NCBI GenBank assembly: GCA_022870705.1 | Contig: CP072107.1 | Span: forward strand, 1,176,501-1,240,500 | Direction of reading: 5' to 3' | Length of the DNA stretch: 64,000 bases | DNA from: Oscillospiraceae bacterium CM | Lineage (GTDB): Bacteria; Bacillota; Clostridia; Oscillospirales; Oscillospiraceae | Part shown: one piece after another, positions 7,984 to 16,770 of the stretch | Layout: every line of letters begins with the position of its first letter | How positions within the stretch are numbered: position 1 is the stretch's first letter | Program-made: the position numbers and the translations under genes | Notes under the pieces: model-generated | The model's input: only the letters and a program-made list of their open reading frames with translations | The model's database searches: none | Told to the model about the DNA's origin: nothing

Positions 7984-8826
7984 TCAACGAAATTTTAAAC
8001 TGATATCGAGCGCTCGAACAGAGTGGGTGAGCGCACCGACGGAAATAAAGTCAACGCCTGTCTCGGCGACAGCCTTTAAATCACGGTCGCCCATATTGCC
8101 GGAGGCTTCCGTCAGCGCCCGCTTGTCGATAAAGCGAACGGCTTCGGCCATTGCCTCAAGCGTCATGTTGTCAAGCATGATGATATCGGCGCGCGCATCA
8201 AGCGCCTCGGCGATTTGCGAAAGCGTTTCCGTCTCCACCTCGATCTTTAACGTATGCGGCGCGTTTTTCCGTGCCGCCTCAACGGCTGCCCGGATACCAC
8301 CGGCGGCGACGATATGATTGTCTTTAATCAAAACGCCGTCCGACAGGCCAAAGCGGTGGTTTCTGCCGCCGCCGCAGGATACGGCGTATTTTTCAAGCAC
8401 GCGCAGGCCGGGCGTCGTTTTGCGCGTGTCAACAATCGCGGCGGCTGTCCCTTGAAGGTGCAGGACGGCCTCACTCGTCCGTGTGGCGATGCCGGATAGA
8501 TGCTGAATGAAATTTAAAGCCGTTCGCTCGCCGGTTAAAATGCTGCGGGACGGGCCCTGAATTTCGGCGATGATCGCGCCCTTATCGACGTGGTCGCCGT
8601 CCTGAAAGAGCGGTGTCACGTCAACGCGGGTGTCAAGCAGCTGAAAAACACGCTGTAGGACGGTCATGCCGCAGAAAACGCCAGATTCCTTGGCGATAAA
8701 CACAGCTTTTGAAGCGGCTTCTGCCGGAACACAGGAGAGCGTTGTCACGTCGCCGGTGCCGATGTCCTCCAAAAGGGATGCAGAAATAAGGGTGTCAAGC
8801 CCAATGTCGTCCAGATAACCTGTCAT
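7984..8826 (-). CDS. nadC: Nicotinate-nucleotide pyrophosphorylase (carboxylating)
   Basis: 280 residues. Quinolinate phosphoribosyltransferase: quinolinate plus PRPP gives nicotinate mononucleotide, CO2 and PPi, the third step of de novo NAD synthesis. Family motifs are visible: EDIGTGDVTT near the N-terminus, GERTALNFIQHLSGIAT, DTRKTTPGLR with the substrate-binding Arg/Lys, GGGRNHRFGLSDGVLIKDNH, and the C-terminal SVGALTHS. Length is normal. The start overlaps the nadB stop by 4 bases. No nadA lies next to it. Confidence 0.96.
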   Translation of the reverse strand: MTGYLDDIGLDTLISASLLEDIGTGDVTTLSCVPAEAASKAVFIAKESGVFCGMTVLQRVFQLLDTRVDVTPLFQDGDHVDKGAIIAEIQGPSRSILTGERTALNFIQHLSGIATRTSEAVLHLQGTAAAIVDTRKTTPGLRVLEKYAVSCGGGRNHRFGLSDGVLIKDNHIVAAGGIRAAVEAARKNAPHTLKIEVETETLSQIAEALDARADIIMLDNMTLEAMAEAVRFIDKRALTEASGNMGDRDLKAVAETGVDFISVGALTHSVRALDISLKFR

Positions 8827-10367
8827 AAGGCATCCTCCCTGTAATGTGAACCGATGCTGTCTGTGCGCTGCAGCGCCGCCTTTAAAATAGCCAGCGCAAC
8901 AGTTGCCATGTTCAGTGTTTCGAGATACAGGCTCGACGCATCAAAAACATCTTCAAGCTTACTTAAGATATATTCGACTTTTTCAATAGCTTCCTGAAGC
9001 CCTTCTTCATGGCGGATAACGTAGCCGTTTTCATTCATGATGTCTTTAATTTTCTGGCGCAGGGCAGCATAGTCGAGCGTTGATTTTTGCCGGAGGGGTA
9101 TGACCGGCAGACTGACTTTAGCGGCGGGAGACCCGGTCTTCAAATGACGGCTGATGTCCTCGGCGGCTCGGCGGCCGAAAACAAGACATTCAAGCATGGA
9201 GTTCGAGGCCAGACGATTGGCGCCGTGAACGCCTGTAAAAGCAGCCTCACCGGCGGCATAGAGACCGGGTATCGTTGACCGGCCTTTTAAATCGGTCTGG
9301 ATACCGCCCATCAGATAATGCTGAACGGGGCAGACAGGAATAAAATCACGCGCGATGTTGATACCACGGCGCAGACATTCTTGATAAATTGTCGGAAAGC
9401 GGTGTTTCAAAAACTCTTCGGACTTGGCTGTGATGTCGACAAAAACATGGTCGTCACCCGTTTTCTGCATCTCCCGGACGATTGCCCTGGCGACAATATC
9501 GCGCGGGGCAAGCTCGGAAAGTTCGTGCGTCCCAGCCATAAAACGGACGCCCGCTTTGTTTTTTAAAAGGCCGCCCTCACCGCGAACGGCTTCGGAAATT
9601 AAAAACTCTCGGTCTTCTGGGACGGGGCTCCACAATCCGGTCGGATGAAATTGAATAAATTCAAGATTTTTTACGGCGGCCCCGGCGCGCATTGCTGCGG
9701 CAATGCCGTCGCCTGTCGCGACGGAGGGGTTTGTCGTCGCTTTATAAACCTGACCAATGCCGCCCGTCGCGATCACAACGTGAGACGTTTCGATGAGAAG
9801 AAAGTCCTCACCGGTTTTTTTGATGATGACGCCGGAGACGGCGCCGAGCCGATCTGTCAAAATATCATAGAAGCACGTGTCATCCGAAAAAGAGATATTC
9901 TTGCGCAGCGAGACGATGTGGGCAAGCGCCTTCACGGTCTCACGGCCCGTTGCGTCGCCGCCGGCATGGACGACCCTGTTTTTACGATGGCCGCCCTCGC
10001 GCGTGATCTGCAAGTCGCCGCTCTCATTGATATCAAACGGAACGTTGAGCGAAACAAGCTTCGCAATGTCGCCCGGCCCCTCGTCAACAAGGACGGTGAC
10101 AGCGGCCTTGTCGCACAGCCCGGCACCGGCAATGAGTGTGTCCTCCAGGTGGAGGCGAGGCGTGTCGTCGCTTGAAATGGCCGCCGCGATGCCGCCCTGC
10201 GCAAACCAGGAATTCGACATGTCAATCTTGTCCTTGGCTAAAATGAGGCAGGAGTATTGCTCGTCAATATGCAGCGCCGTATACAGCCCGGCAAGACCTG
10301 CGCCGACAATGACAACATCATAGCGCCGTTTCTTGTCAATATTGATCGTGCCGTCAATTGCAAAGCG
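8823..10367 (-). CDS. nadB: L-aspartate oxidase
   Basis: 514 residues from the GTG at 10367, chosen because GAGGTG lies 6 bases upstream; the frame stays open to 10421 without a better site. FAD enzyme oxidising L-aspartate to iminoaspartate. The FAD-binding VVIVGAGLAGLYTAL is near the N-terminus, then SSWFAQGGIAAA. The catalytic-region QFHPTG, GGIQTD and ASNSMLECLVFGRRAAE motifs follow. First gene of nadB-nadC. The product needs quinolinate synthase (NadA), which is not in this window. Confidence 0.95.
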   Translation of the reverse strand, partial: RFAIDGTINIDKKRRYDVVIVGAGLAGLYTALHIDEQYSCLILAKDKIDMSNSWFAQGGIAAAISSDDTPRLHLEDTLIAGAGLCDKAAVTVLVDEGPGDIAKLVSLNVPFDINESGDLQITREGGHRKNRVVHAGGDATGRETVKALAHIVSLRKNISFSDDTCFYDILTDRLGAVSGVIIKKTGEDFLLIETSHVVIATGGIGQVYKATTNPSVATGDGIAAAMRAGAAVKNLEFIQFHPTGLWSPVPEDREFLISEAVRGEGGLLKNKAGVRFMAGTHELSELAPRDIVARAIVREMQKTGDDHVFVDITAKSEEFLKHRFPTIYQECLRRGINIARDFIPVCPVQHYLMGGIQTDLKGRSTIPGLYAAGEAAFTGVHGANRLASNSMLECLVFGRRAAEDISRHLKTGSPAAKVSLPVIPLRQKSTLDYAALRQKIKDIMNENGYVIRHEEGLQEAIEKVEYILSKLEDVFDASSLYLETLNMATVALAILKAALQRTDSIGSHYREDAL

Positions 10368-10470
10368 CACAGGATCACCTCGGTTAAGATTAAACCGGAT
10401 ATAACGAGGTATACCCGGCATCGGACGTTTTTATTAAACTAGCATGCGGCCGTGGCCGTTGCAGGCTAAC

Positions 10471-10494
10471 ATAATACCGCTTAGCAGGTATTAT
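10471..10494. promoter_or_regulatory. Inverted repeat over the nadB -10/start region
   Basis: Perfect ATAATACC (10471-10478), 8-base spacer, GGTATTAT (10487-10494). It overlaps the nadB -10, so it is a good candidate operator for NAD-responsive repression. The regulator is unidentified. Confidence 0.5.
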
Positions 10495-10518
10495 AGCATC
10501 ATGCGTTGTGAATAACAA
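10490..10518 (-). promoter_or_regulatory. nadBC promoter
   Basis: On the minus strand, TTGTTA (10513-10518), 17 bases, TATAAT (10490-10495). Its -35 lies inside the spacer of the divergent ABC-F promoter. Confidence 0.65.
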
Positions 10519-10534
10519 CTGTTTATGCTATAAT
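10506..10534 (+). promoter_or_regulatory. Promoter of the ABC-F gene
   Basis: TTGTGA (10506-10511), 17 bases, TATAAT (10529-10534). It overlaps the oppositely directed nadBC promoter. Confidence 0.65.
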
Positions 10535-10581
10535 GCGTTGACGAATTCAACAAATTTCGCGCCATCCATCCGGAGTCACAT

Positions 10582-12441
10582 ATGATTGATTTATCCGTTC
10601 AAAATATCAAAAAGTCGTTTGAAGACGGCAAAAATCTGCTTGACGGCCTGTCGTTTGACGTGACCGCAGGCGAACGCGTTGGCCTGCTTGGCCGAAACGG
10701 TGCCGGGAAGACGACGCTTTTTCGTATCATCGCCGGTGACCTCACGCCGGACGAGGGCGTTATTGCCATCCCTAAATCGCGTCGTCCAGGGCTTTTGTCA
10801 CAAATTCCGCATTTTCCACCTGCATACAGAACTGAGGATGTGCTTATTTCAGCGCAGCAGCGTCTTTTAGAAATGAAAGCACGCATAGCGAGCCTGACAG
10901 ACTTGATGGCGCATGGGGCGACGACTGAACAGCTCCGGGAATACGATGTGCTGGCTGACACGTTTGAGCGCTGCGGCGGGTATGACTTAGACTACGCGCG
11001 CAACAAAGTGGCAAATGGCTTGGAAATCCCCCAAAAACAGCGTGAGCAGCTTTTCTCAACCCTATCAGGCGGTGAGAAAACGCGTGTCAATCTGGCGCGT
11101 CTTATCTTAGAGGATACGGACATTCTTTTGCTCGACGAGCCGACGAATCATCTCGATTTAAACGCCTGCGCCTGGCTTGAGGATTATTTAAAAAAATACA
11201 AGGGCACCGTTCTCGTCATTTCACACGATCGCTATTTTCTTGACAGTGTCGTGACGCGGACGATTGAAATCTCAAATGGAAAGGCTGCGCATTACGCGGG
11301 CAATTATTCATTCTACGTCGCGGAAAAAGCGCGGCGCTTTGAAGAACAGCAAAAAATATATGATCGTGAGCAGCACGAGGCCGCGCGCCTGCAGGCAGCG
11401 GCAGACCGTTTGGCCCAGTGGGGGACAGGCAATAAAAACCTTATGAAAAAATCAGCGGCAATCGAAAAGCGTATCGACCGCGTTTTGACAACAGCAAAAC
11501 CGACGCGCGAGAAAAACCCGAACGCCCGCTTTTCCGAAAAGGACTTCCGCGGTGACGAGGTGCTGAAGCTGCGCGGTGTTTCCAAGCGCTTTGGCGAAAG
11601 GGATCTGCTGCGGAATATTGAACTGTTGATTGAGGGCGGCGAGCGTATCGCGCTGCTTGGCGCAAACGGGGCAGGGAAGTCAACACTGCTTCAAATCCTG
11701 CTCGGGACGCTGCGCCCCGACGCGGGCGCTGTCCGGTTAGGGCCGTCCGTCAAGACGGCTTTTTTAGAACAGGCGGTCACTTTTGCGCACCCCGAGCGAA
11801 CGCTCCTCGACACCCTCGTGTACGCCGACAATTGTACGCCGCAGACGGCCCGCAACAGGCTTGGCGCATTTCAATTTACAGGAGAGGATGTCTTTAAATC
11901 CGTCTTTGAGCTATCCGGCGGCGAGCGCAGCCGGTTGCGGCTGTGCCAGCTGATGCAGGACGATATCAATTTCCTCGTACTTGACGAGCCGACAAACCAT
12001 CTCGATATCGCCTCACGCGAGTGGATTGAAAATGCCGTTGATTCGTTCGGCGGAACGCTCCTATTCGTCTCGCACGACCGGTATTTCATCAGCCGTTTCG
12101 CCACAAGAATCTGGCTTCTTGAAAACGGCTGCGTAACCGATTTCAAAGGGACTTATGAGCATTTCCGCGCCATGACGGCGCAGCCAGCTTCAAAACCAGC
12201 CCCTGCCGCCAAGGAGACGGCGAAGCAGACGCGAAAAAAAGGCGCGCCGTCGCCGGACAAGGTACTGGCCCGGCTCGAGCGCGACATAGCATCATTAGAG
12301 GATCAACTGCGCGATTTGGCAGCGGAGAAAGAAACGTTTTGTACCGATTACGAAAAGCTTTTGCTCCTTGACGCGCGCGAGACGGCGCTTCAAGCTGCAC
12401 TCGATGAAAAAATCAACGCTTGGGAAAGCCTTGCGCAATAA
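10582..12441 (+). CDS. ABC-F family ATPase
   Basis: 619 residues with two ABC domains and no membrane segments, as in ABC-F proteins that act on the ribosome. Domain 1 has Walker A GRNGAGKT at 37-44, signature LSGGEKTR and Walker B ILLLDEPTNHLD. A charged linker (the P-site tRNA-interaction motif region) of about 80 residues follows. Domain 2 has GANGAGKST, LSGGERSR and FLVLDEPTNHLD. A Lys/Ala-rich segment and a C-terminal coiled coil close the protein, as in the YdiF/Uup branch. Whether it is a housekeeping translation factor or gives ribosome protection cannot be told from sequence; the housekeeping setting favours the former. Confidence 0.9.
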   Translation: MIDLSVQNIKKSFEDGKNLLDGLSFDVTAGERVGLLGRNGAGKTTLFRIIAGDLTPDEGVIAIPKSRRPGLLSQIPHFPPAYRTEDVLISAQQRLLEMKARIASLTDLMAHGATTEQLREYDVLADTFERCGGYDLDYARNKVANGLEIPQKQREQLFSTLSGGEKTRVNLARLILEDTDILLLDEPTNHLDLNACAWLEDYLKKYKGTVLVISHDRYFLDSVVTRTIEISNGKAAHYAGNYSFYVAEKARRFEEQQKIYDREQHEAARLQAAADRLAQWGTGNKNLMKKSAAIEKRIDRVLTTAKPTREKNPNARFSEKDFRGDEVLKLRGVSKRFGERDLLRNIELLIEGGERIALLGANGAGKSTLLQILLGTLRPDAGAVRLGPSVKTAFLEQAVTFAHPERTLLDTLVYADNCTPQTARNRLGAFQFTGEDVFKSVFELSGGERSRLRLCQLMQDDINFLVLDEPTNHLDIASREWIENAVDSFGGTLLFVSHDRYFISRFATRIWLLENGCVTDFKGTYEHFRAMTAQPASKPAPAAKETAKQTRKKGAPSPDKVLARLERDIASLEDQLRDLAAEKETFCTDYEKLLLLDARETALQAALDEKINAWESLAQ

Positions 12442-12446
12442 AACCG

Positions 12447-13076
12447 CTAAAGCGTCCCGAAAATCCGGTCGCCTGCGTCACCGAGGCCGGGGACGATGTA
12501 GCCGTGGCTATTGAGCTTTTCATCAACAGCAGCGACGAAAATAGGAACGTTTGGGTGCTCAGCGTGAACGTGCGCGATGCCCTCCGGCGCGGCAATGAGG
12601 CAAAGAAGCTTAGGGCAAGAGCAGCCGTACTGCTTGAGCGCTGTAATAGCGGCCGACGCGCTGCCGCCCGTTGCCAGCATCGGATCAACAAGAAAAACGG
12701 GCCGCGCGGCGATATCAGTCGGCAGGTTACAGTAGTATTGAACGGGCTTGAGTGTTTCCGGGTCTCTGGAGAGGCCAATGTGGCCGACTCTCGCCGCTGG
12801 TATCAGGCGCAAAACGCCGTCGACCATCCCAAGCCCGGCCCGCAAAACAGCGACGACGGCCGGTTCCTTTCCGGCTATCTTTCGGACGGACGCCGTGGCG
12901 ACCGGCGTTTCGATATTGATCGTTTCCAGCGGCAAATCGCGCGCGGCTTCACAGCATAAAAGCACAGCCAGTTCGGCCACAAGCTCTCGGAAATCTTTGA
13001 CGCTTGTGTTCTTGTCGCGCAGCAGTGCCAGCTTATGATGAATCAGCGGGTGGTCCAGAATATGAAGTACAGCCAT
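12447..13076 (-). CDS. upp: Uracil phosphoribosyltransferase
   Basis: 209 residues. Pyrimidine salvage: uracil plus PRPP gives UMP and PPi. Visible motifs include [14 protein letters not shown] at the N-terminus, [13 protein letters not shown], and the PRPP-binding loop [10 protein letters not shown]. The protein ends in [12 protein letters not shown], the uracil-binding end. Length is standard. It is convergent with the ABC-F gene, 5 bases apart, with no visible hairpin between them. Confidence 0.96.
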   Translation of the reverse strand: MAVLHILDHPLIHHKLALLRDKNTSVKDFRELVAELAVLLCCEAARDLPLETINIETPVATASVRKIAGKEPAVVAVLRAGLGMVDGVLRLIPAARVGHIGLSRDPETLKPVQYYCNLPTDIAARPVFLVDPMLATGGSASAAITALKQYGCSCPKLLCLIAAPEGIAHVHAEHPNVPIFVAAVDEKLNSHGYIVPGLGDAGDRIFGTL

Positions 13077-13105
13077 GCAGGCGCTCCTTTCTATCGTATT
13101 GTCTT

Positions 13106-13798
13106 TTAGAGTGGAAGCCCTTTTTCGCGCCGCTCGCGTTCGGCTTGGGAGGCGCGCAGGTAGGATGGCTGCAAGTCAAGCGCAGAGATAAAGGGCTTAT
13201 TTAAGGCGGCGCGGGCAACACCGTATGCTGTTTGCAGGCGTATAAGCGGCGGCGCGAGCGTGTACAAAACACCCGCTTTTTCAAACTGCTCAGCGCAGAG
13301 CACGGCGCCGTCGCCGACGAAAAGGTACGGCCGCTCCGCACTGTGTGCCTCACAAATCAGGTCTGTCACCACAATGGCACGGTCGGGGCAGACCATTTTT
13401 GGTTCTCCCGTGGTGCCGTCAAACAGCGCATTGTATACCTGGCCGCGCCGCGCGTCCATCACGGGGCAGACAATATGGGATAAATCGGGGCACTGATACG
13501 CCATCGCCACGAGCGTTGACACACCGCAGACGGGGAGGTCAGAACCCAACGCGAGCCCAACGGCAGCAGCCACGCCGATGCGCACGCCGGTAAAGGAGCC
13601 CGGCCCTTGGGCAACGGCAATGCCATCCAGCGCATCAAAACCGATACCGGTATCGCTTAATAGCGCTTCGGCCATTTTCAAGAGCGTTCTGCTGTGCGTG
13701 AGGCCTGAATTTTGAAAGTATTGGGCGATCAGCGTCTCACCGCTCGTCAACGCGACGGACGCTGCTTTCGCCGACGATTCGATGGCCAGTATTTTCAT
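13106..13798 (-). CDS. tsaB: tRNA N6-threonylcarbamoyladenosine synthesis protein TsaB
   Basis: 230 residues. ASKHA-fold partner that holds TsaD in the TsaBDE complex making t6A37 in ANN-decoding tRNAs. Visible are [14 protein letters not shown] at the N-terminus, GLTHSRTLL, and [13 protein letters not shown] with [13 protein letters not shown]. Length is standard for Firmicutes. Its start overlaps the tsaE stop by 4 bases. TsaD is not in the window. Confidence 0.93.
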   Translation of the reverse strand: MKILAIESSAKAASVALTSGETLIAQYFQNSGLTHSRTLLKMAEALLSDTGIGFDALDGIAVAQGPGSFTGVRIGVAAAVGLALGSDLPVCGVSTLVAMAYQCPDLSHIVCPVMDARRGQVYNALFDGTTGEPKMVCPDRAIVVTDLICEAHSAERPYLFVGDGAVLCAEQFEKAGVLYTLAPPLIRLQTAYGVARAALNKPFISALDLQPSYLRASQAERERREKGLPL

Positions 13799-14220
13799 GC
13801 GTGCGCCTCCGGAAAGTCAATGGTTATCCGCCGAGTCGTATCGTTTTCTTTTGTAATCGTCACGCGGACGGTGTTATCGGGAAATGCCGACTCAGCGATT
13901 TCGCTCCACTCGACGGCAATGACGCCGCCTCGGTCGAGATAATCGTCCCAGCCGATGTCGTACAGCGCGTTTGCGTCGTGCAGGCGGTAGATGTCAAAAT
14001 GAAAAAGCGGCACGGAGCCGGAATATTCATTGACGATTGTAAATGTTGGGCTCGTGACGCGCGCTTGTATGCCAAGGCCAATCGCCAAGCCGCGCACAAA
14101 CTGTGTTTTGCCCGCGCCGAGATCACCGCGCAGCGCAACAACGCTGCCGCCCTTTAGTTTGGCGGCGAGGCTTATCCCCGCTGTTGTCGTCTCCTCGGCA
14201 CTGTTTGTCACAATTGTCAT
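13795..14220 (-). CDS. tsaE: tRNA threonylcarbamoyladenosine biosynthesis ATPase TsaE
   Basis: 141 residues from the ATG at 14220, which has a GGGTG about 4 bases upstream; the open frame up to 14259 lacks family similarity. P-loop ATPase of the t6A complex. Walker A is [15 protein letters not shown], followed by [10 protein letters not shown] and FHFDIYRL. The VEWSE motif is near the C-terminus. It is coupled to tsaB by ATGA. Confidence 0.93.
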   Translation of the reverse strand: MTIVTNSAEETTTAGISLAAKLKGGSVVALRGDLGAGKTQFVRGLAIGLGIQARVTSPTFTIVNEYSGSVPLFHFDIYRLHDANALYDIGWDDYLDRGGVIAVEWSEIAESAFPDNTVRVTITKENDTTRRITIDFPEAHA

Positions 14221-14292
14221 AAAACACCCGTTTTCAAATTGATAGGCCGAGTATACCACTTTTAAACAAAGTGTAAAAGAGTGAATTTCATG

Positions 14293-14321
14293 TTTACGTC
14301 ATGTGTGAAAAATGATAAAAT
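14293..14321 (+). promoter_or_regulatory. Promoter of the rodA-like gene
   Basis: TTTACG (14293-14298), 17 bases, TAAAAT (14316-14321), 41 bases before the start codon. Confidence 0.5.
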
Positions 14322-14362
14322 GATTAGAAGTATCATTTCAAACAAATGACAGGAGCGAAACC

Positions 14363-15511
14363 GTGAAAAAGAAGATGGACGCCGTAATCCGCTATATGAG
14401 AGAAGCGGACATGTTGCTTCTGGCATTGTGTGTCATCAGCACCGTTTACGGCATTATTTTAATTGACAGCGCTGTTCAAAGCAGCGGGAGCACATCGTAT
14501 GTCGTGATACAAACGATTGCGCTTTTACTGGGTATCGGCCTTTTTGTCTTCTTCTCACTCCTGGACATTGACGTCATGGCCGACAAGTCAAAGATTCTCT
14601 ATGTCCTAAGCCTTCTATTCATTTCAACGCTGTTTATCTGGGGCGTTGAAGGCGGTACGGGTAACAGGGCGTGGCTTCGATTTGGATCGATCGGCATTCA
14701 GCCGGCGGAGGTCGTTAAAATTCCGTTTACAATCATCATGGCAAAAATGATTTCCGATTTTAAGGAGCGGCGGACACTCAACGCGACGATGCCGCTTTTG
14801 CAAATCATAGCTGTTTTCGGCGTTATGTTTATATTCATTCTAATCTCGTCGCAAGACCTTGGTTCAGCGCTCGTCTATTTCTTTATTTTATTCATGATGC
14901 TCTTTATCGCGGGGCTGGATTTTCGCTGGATGATTATTGGCGGTGGACTTGTAGCCGCGTTTATTCCGCTGGCTTGGAGGTTTTTCCTTTCGGCATATCA
15001 GAAAGCCCGCATTCTCGCCCCGTATGACCCGACGATCGACCCTTCCGGTCTCTACGTCAACTGGCAATCGAGCCAGAGTAAAATCGCCATTGCCGCCGGG
15101 AACTTCTTAGGGCAGGGCCTTTATAACGGGGCGATGACACAATCCGGTGCCGTTCCAAAGCAGTATACCGACTTTGTTTTTTCCGTTGCCGGGGAAGAAC
15201 TCGGCTTTATCGGCAGCCTCGCGATTATCATTTTACTCATGGCAATAATAATCCGGTGTGTTTACGTCGGCATCCGCTCGAACAACACCGTTGGATTTCT
15301 CGTCTGCTTTGGGCTGGCTGCCATGCTGCTCTTTCAAACCCTGGAGAACATCGGCATGTGCCTTGGCCTGACGCCCGTCATCGGGTTAACGCTGCCGTTT
15401 TTCAGCTATGGCGGTTCGTCAATTGTCACGATGTTTGCCGCGATGGGTATCATATCAGGTATTAAAATGCGCCCGAAACCGACGCATTTTCGCGGTCTTG
15501 ATAATTATTAA
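14363..15511 (+). CDS. rodA: SEDS peptidoglycan polymerase, RodA/FtsW family
   Basis: 382 residues with about ten membrane segments. It polymerises lipid II glycans with a cognate class B penicillin-binding protein. Landmarks are NRAWLRFGSIGIQPAEVVK, SSQDLGSALVYF with the catalytic Asp region, and GAVPKQYTDFVFSVAGEELGF. The C-terminal LTLPFFSYGGSS is the SEDS signature. The start is GTG at 14363 with AGGAG upstream. RodA is preferred over FtsW from overall pattern and lack of a division cluster, but the paralogue choice is tentative. Confidence 0.85.
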   Translation: MKKKMDAVIRYMREADMLLLALCVISTVYGIILIDSAVQSSGSTSYVVIQTIALLLGIGLFVFFSLLDIDVMADKSKILYVLSLLFISTLFIWGVEGGTGNRAWLRFGSIGIQPAEVVKIPFTIIMAKMISDFKERRTLNATMPLLQIIAVFGVMFIFILISSQDLGSALVYFFILFMMLFIAGLDFRWMIIGGGLVAAFIPLAWRFFLSAYQKARILAPYDPTIDPSGLYVNWQSSQSKIAIAAGNFLGQGLYNGAMTQSGAVPKQYTDFVFSVAGEELGFIGSLAIIILLMAIIIRCVYVGIRSNNTVGFLVCFGLAAMLLFQTLENIGMCLGLTPVIGLTLPFFSYGGSSIVTMFAAMGIISGIKMRPKPTHFRGLDNY

Positions 15512-15583
15512 TCAAAAAAAAGAGGATTTTAGGGTTCGGCGCGGTATAAGAAATTGTACGGAAAAAATGCGGAGGCGTTATTT

Positions 15584-16594
15584 ATGACTGTCAGGCAGCA
15601 ACGCGAAGAGCACGAGCGCCTCATCATCCTGCCGCCCGGTGTGCGATCGGAAGCGACAAAAGGCCGTGCCGTCACGGAACAGGAAAGTGACGTGCGTACC
15701 TGCTTTCAGCGCGACGTTGACCGCATCATCCACAGCAAGTCGTTCCGGCGCTTGATGCATAAAACACAGGTATTCCTTCAGCCGGAGGGTGACCATTACA
15801 GAACGCGTCTGACACACACGATCGAGGTGGCCCGCATCGCGCGGACGATCGCGCGCGCCCTCTTGCTCAACGAGGATTTGACAGAGGCGATCGCTCTGGG
15901 GCATGATCTCGGCCACACGCCGTTCGGTCACGCCGGAGAGCGCGCGCTGAACCTCATTTTATCCGACTTCGGCGGTTATAACCACGCGCTGCAAAGCCTC
16001 CGCGTTGTTGACAGGCTTGAAAAGGACGGGCAAGGTCTGAATCTGACATATGAAGTTCGCGACGGCATAGTCTGCCACACCGGCGACACAATTCCGGAAA
16101 CGCTGGAAGGGCAGGTCGTCCGTCTGGCGGACAGAGCCGCTTACATCAATCACGACGTCGATGACGCCGTTCGCGCCGGTATTTTGTACGAAACCGATAT
16201 ACCGCAGGAAATTGCCTGCGCACTGGGTGACCATTACAGCCTTAGGATCGATACGATTATTAAGGACATTATCGTTGCCAGCGCCGACAGAACAGCCATC
16301 CGCATGAGTCCCGGCGTCACGTTTGTTTTCAACAGCTTTCGCAGCTTTATGTTTGAGCGTGTTTATACAAATATGCGCGCGAAAAGCGAGGAAAAAAAGG
16401 TCTACGGCATCTTGTCCGCCATTTTTGATTATTACCGCGATCACCCCGAGCACTTGCCGCCGGAATACCGCCACATTGCCGACAGCGACGGTATTGAGCG
16501 TGCCGTCTCCGATTATGTCTCCGGCATGACGGATAAATATGCCATGTCACAATATAACACGCTGTTTATCCCGGAGGCGTGGCAGGTTAAATAA
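15584..16594 (+). CDS. dgt: Deoxyguanosinetriphosphate triphosphohydrolase-like protein
   Basis: 336 residues from the ATG at 15584, preceded by GGAGG; the frame upstream is open but unlike the family. HD-domain dNTP triphosphohydrolase, which cuts dNTP to deoxynucleoside and triphosphate. Metal ligands are seen in TRLTHTIEVARIAR (His), LGHDLGHTPFGHAGE (HD) and a later DRAAYINHDVDD (Asp). Gene order dgt-dnaG-rpoD is typical of Clostridia. No clear promoter was found in 16595-16770, so read-through into dnaG is plausible. Confidence 0.92.
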   Translation: MTVRQQREEHERLIILPPGVRSEATKGRAVTEQESDVRTCFQRDVDRIIHSKSFRRLMHKTQVFLQPEGDHYRTRLTHTIEVARIARTIARALLLNEDLTEAIALGHDLGHTPFGHAGERALNLILSDFGGYNHALQSLRVVDRLEKDGQGLNLTYEVRDGIVCHTGDTIPETLEGQVVRLADRAAYINHDVDDAVRAGILYETDIPQEIACALGDHYSLRIDTIIKDIIVASADRTAIRMSPGVTFVFNSFRSFMFERVYTNMRAKSEEKKVYGILSAIFDYYRDHPEHLPPEYRHIADSDGIERAVSDYVSGMTDKYAMSQYNTLFIPEAWQVK

Positions 16595-16770
16595 GTTTTT
16601 CCATGTGTGTTCCTCTCTAAAGCTGCCAAAATCACGCTTGTGTATAAAACAGCCCCGGAGATGGTATAAATACCGTGATAACAGGAAAAGCCTGAAATTG
16701 CATGCCTTGATCCAGTCAATCCGCTTTTTTGTCAAGCCCTCGGCGCGCACAAGAGGAAAGGACGGTTAAC

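Noticed and set aside
16595-16770. Short frames between dgt and dnaG (60-76 codons, both strands)
   Set aside because: No ribosome sites and no conserved features; treated as noncoding. No convincing promoter was found either.
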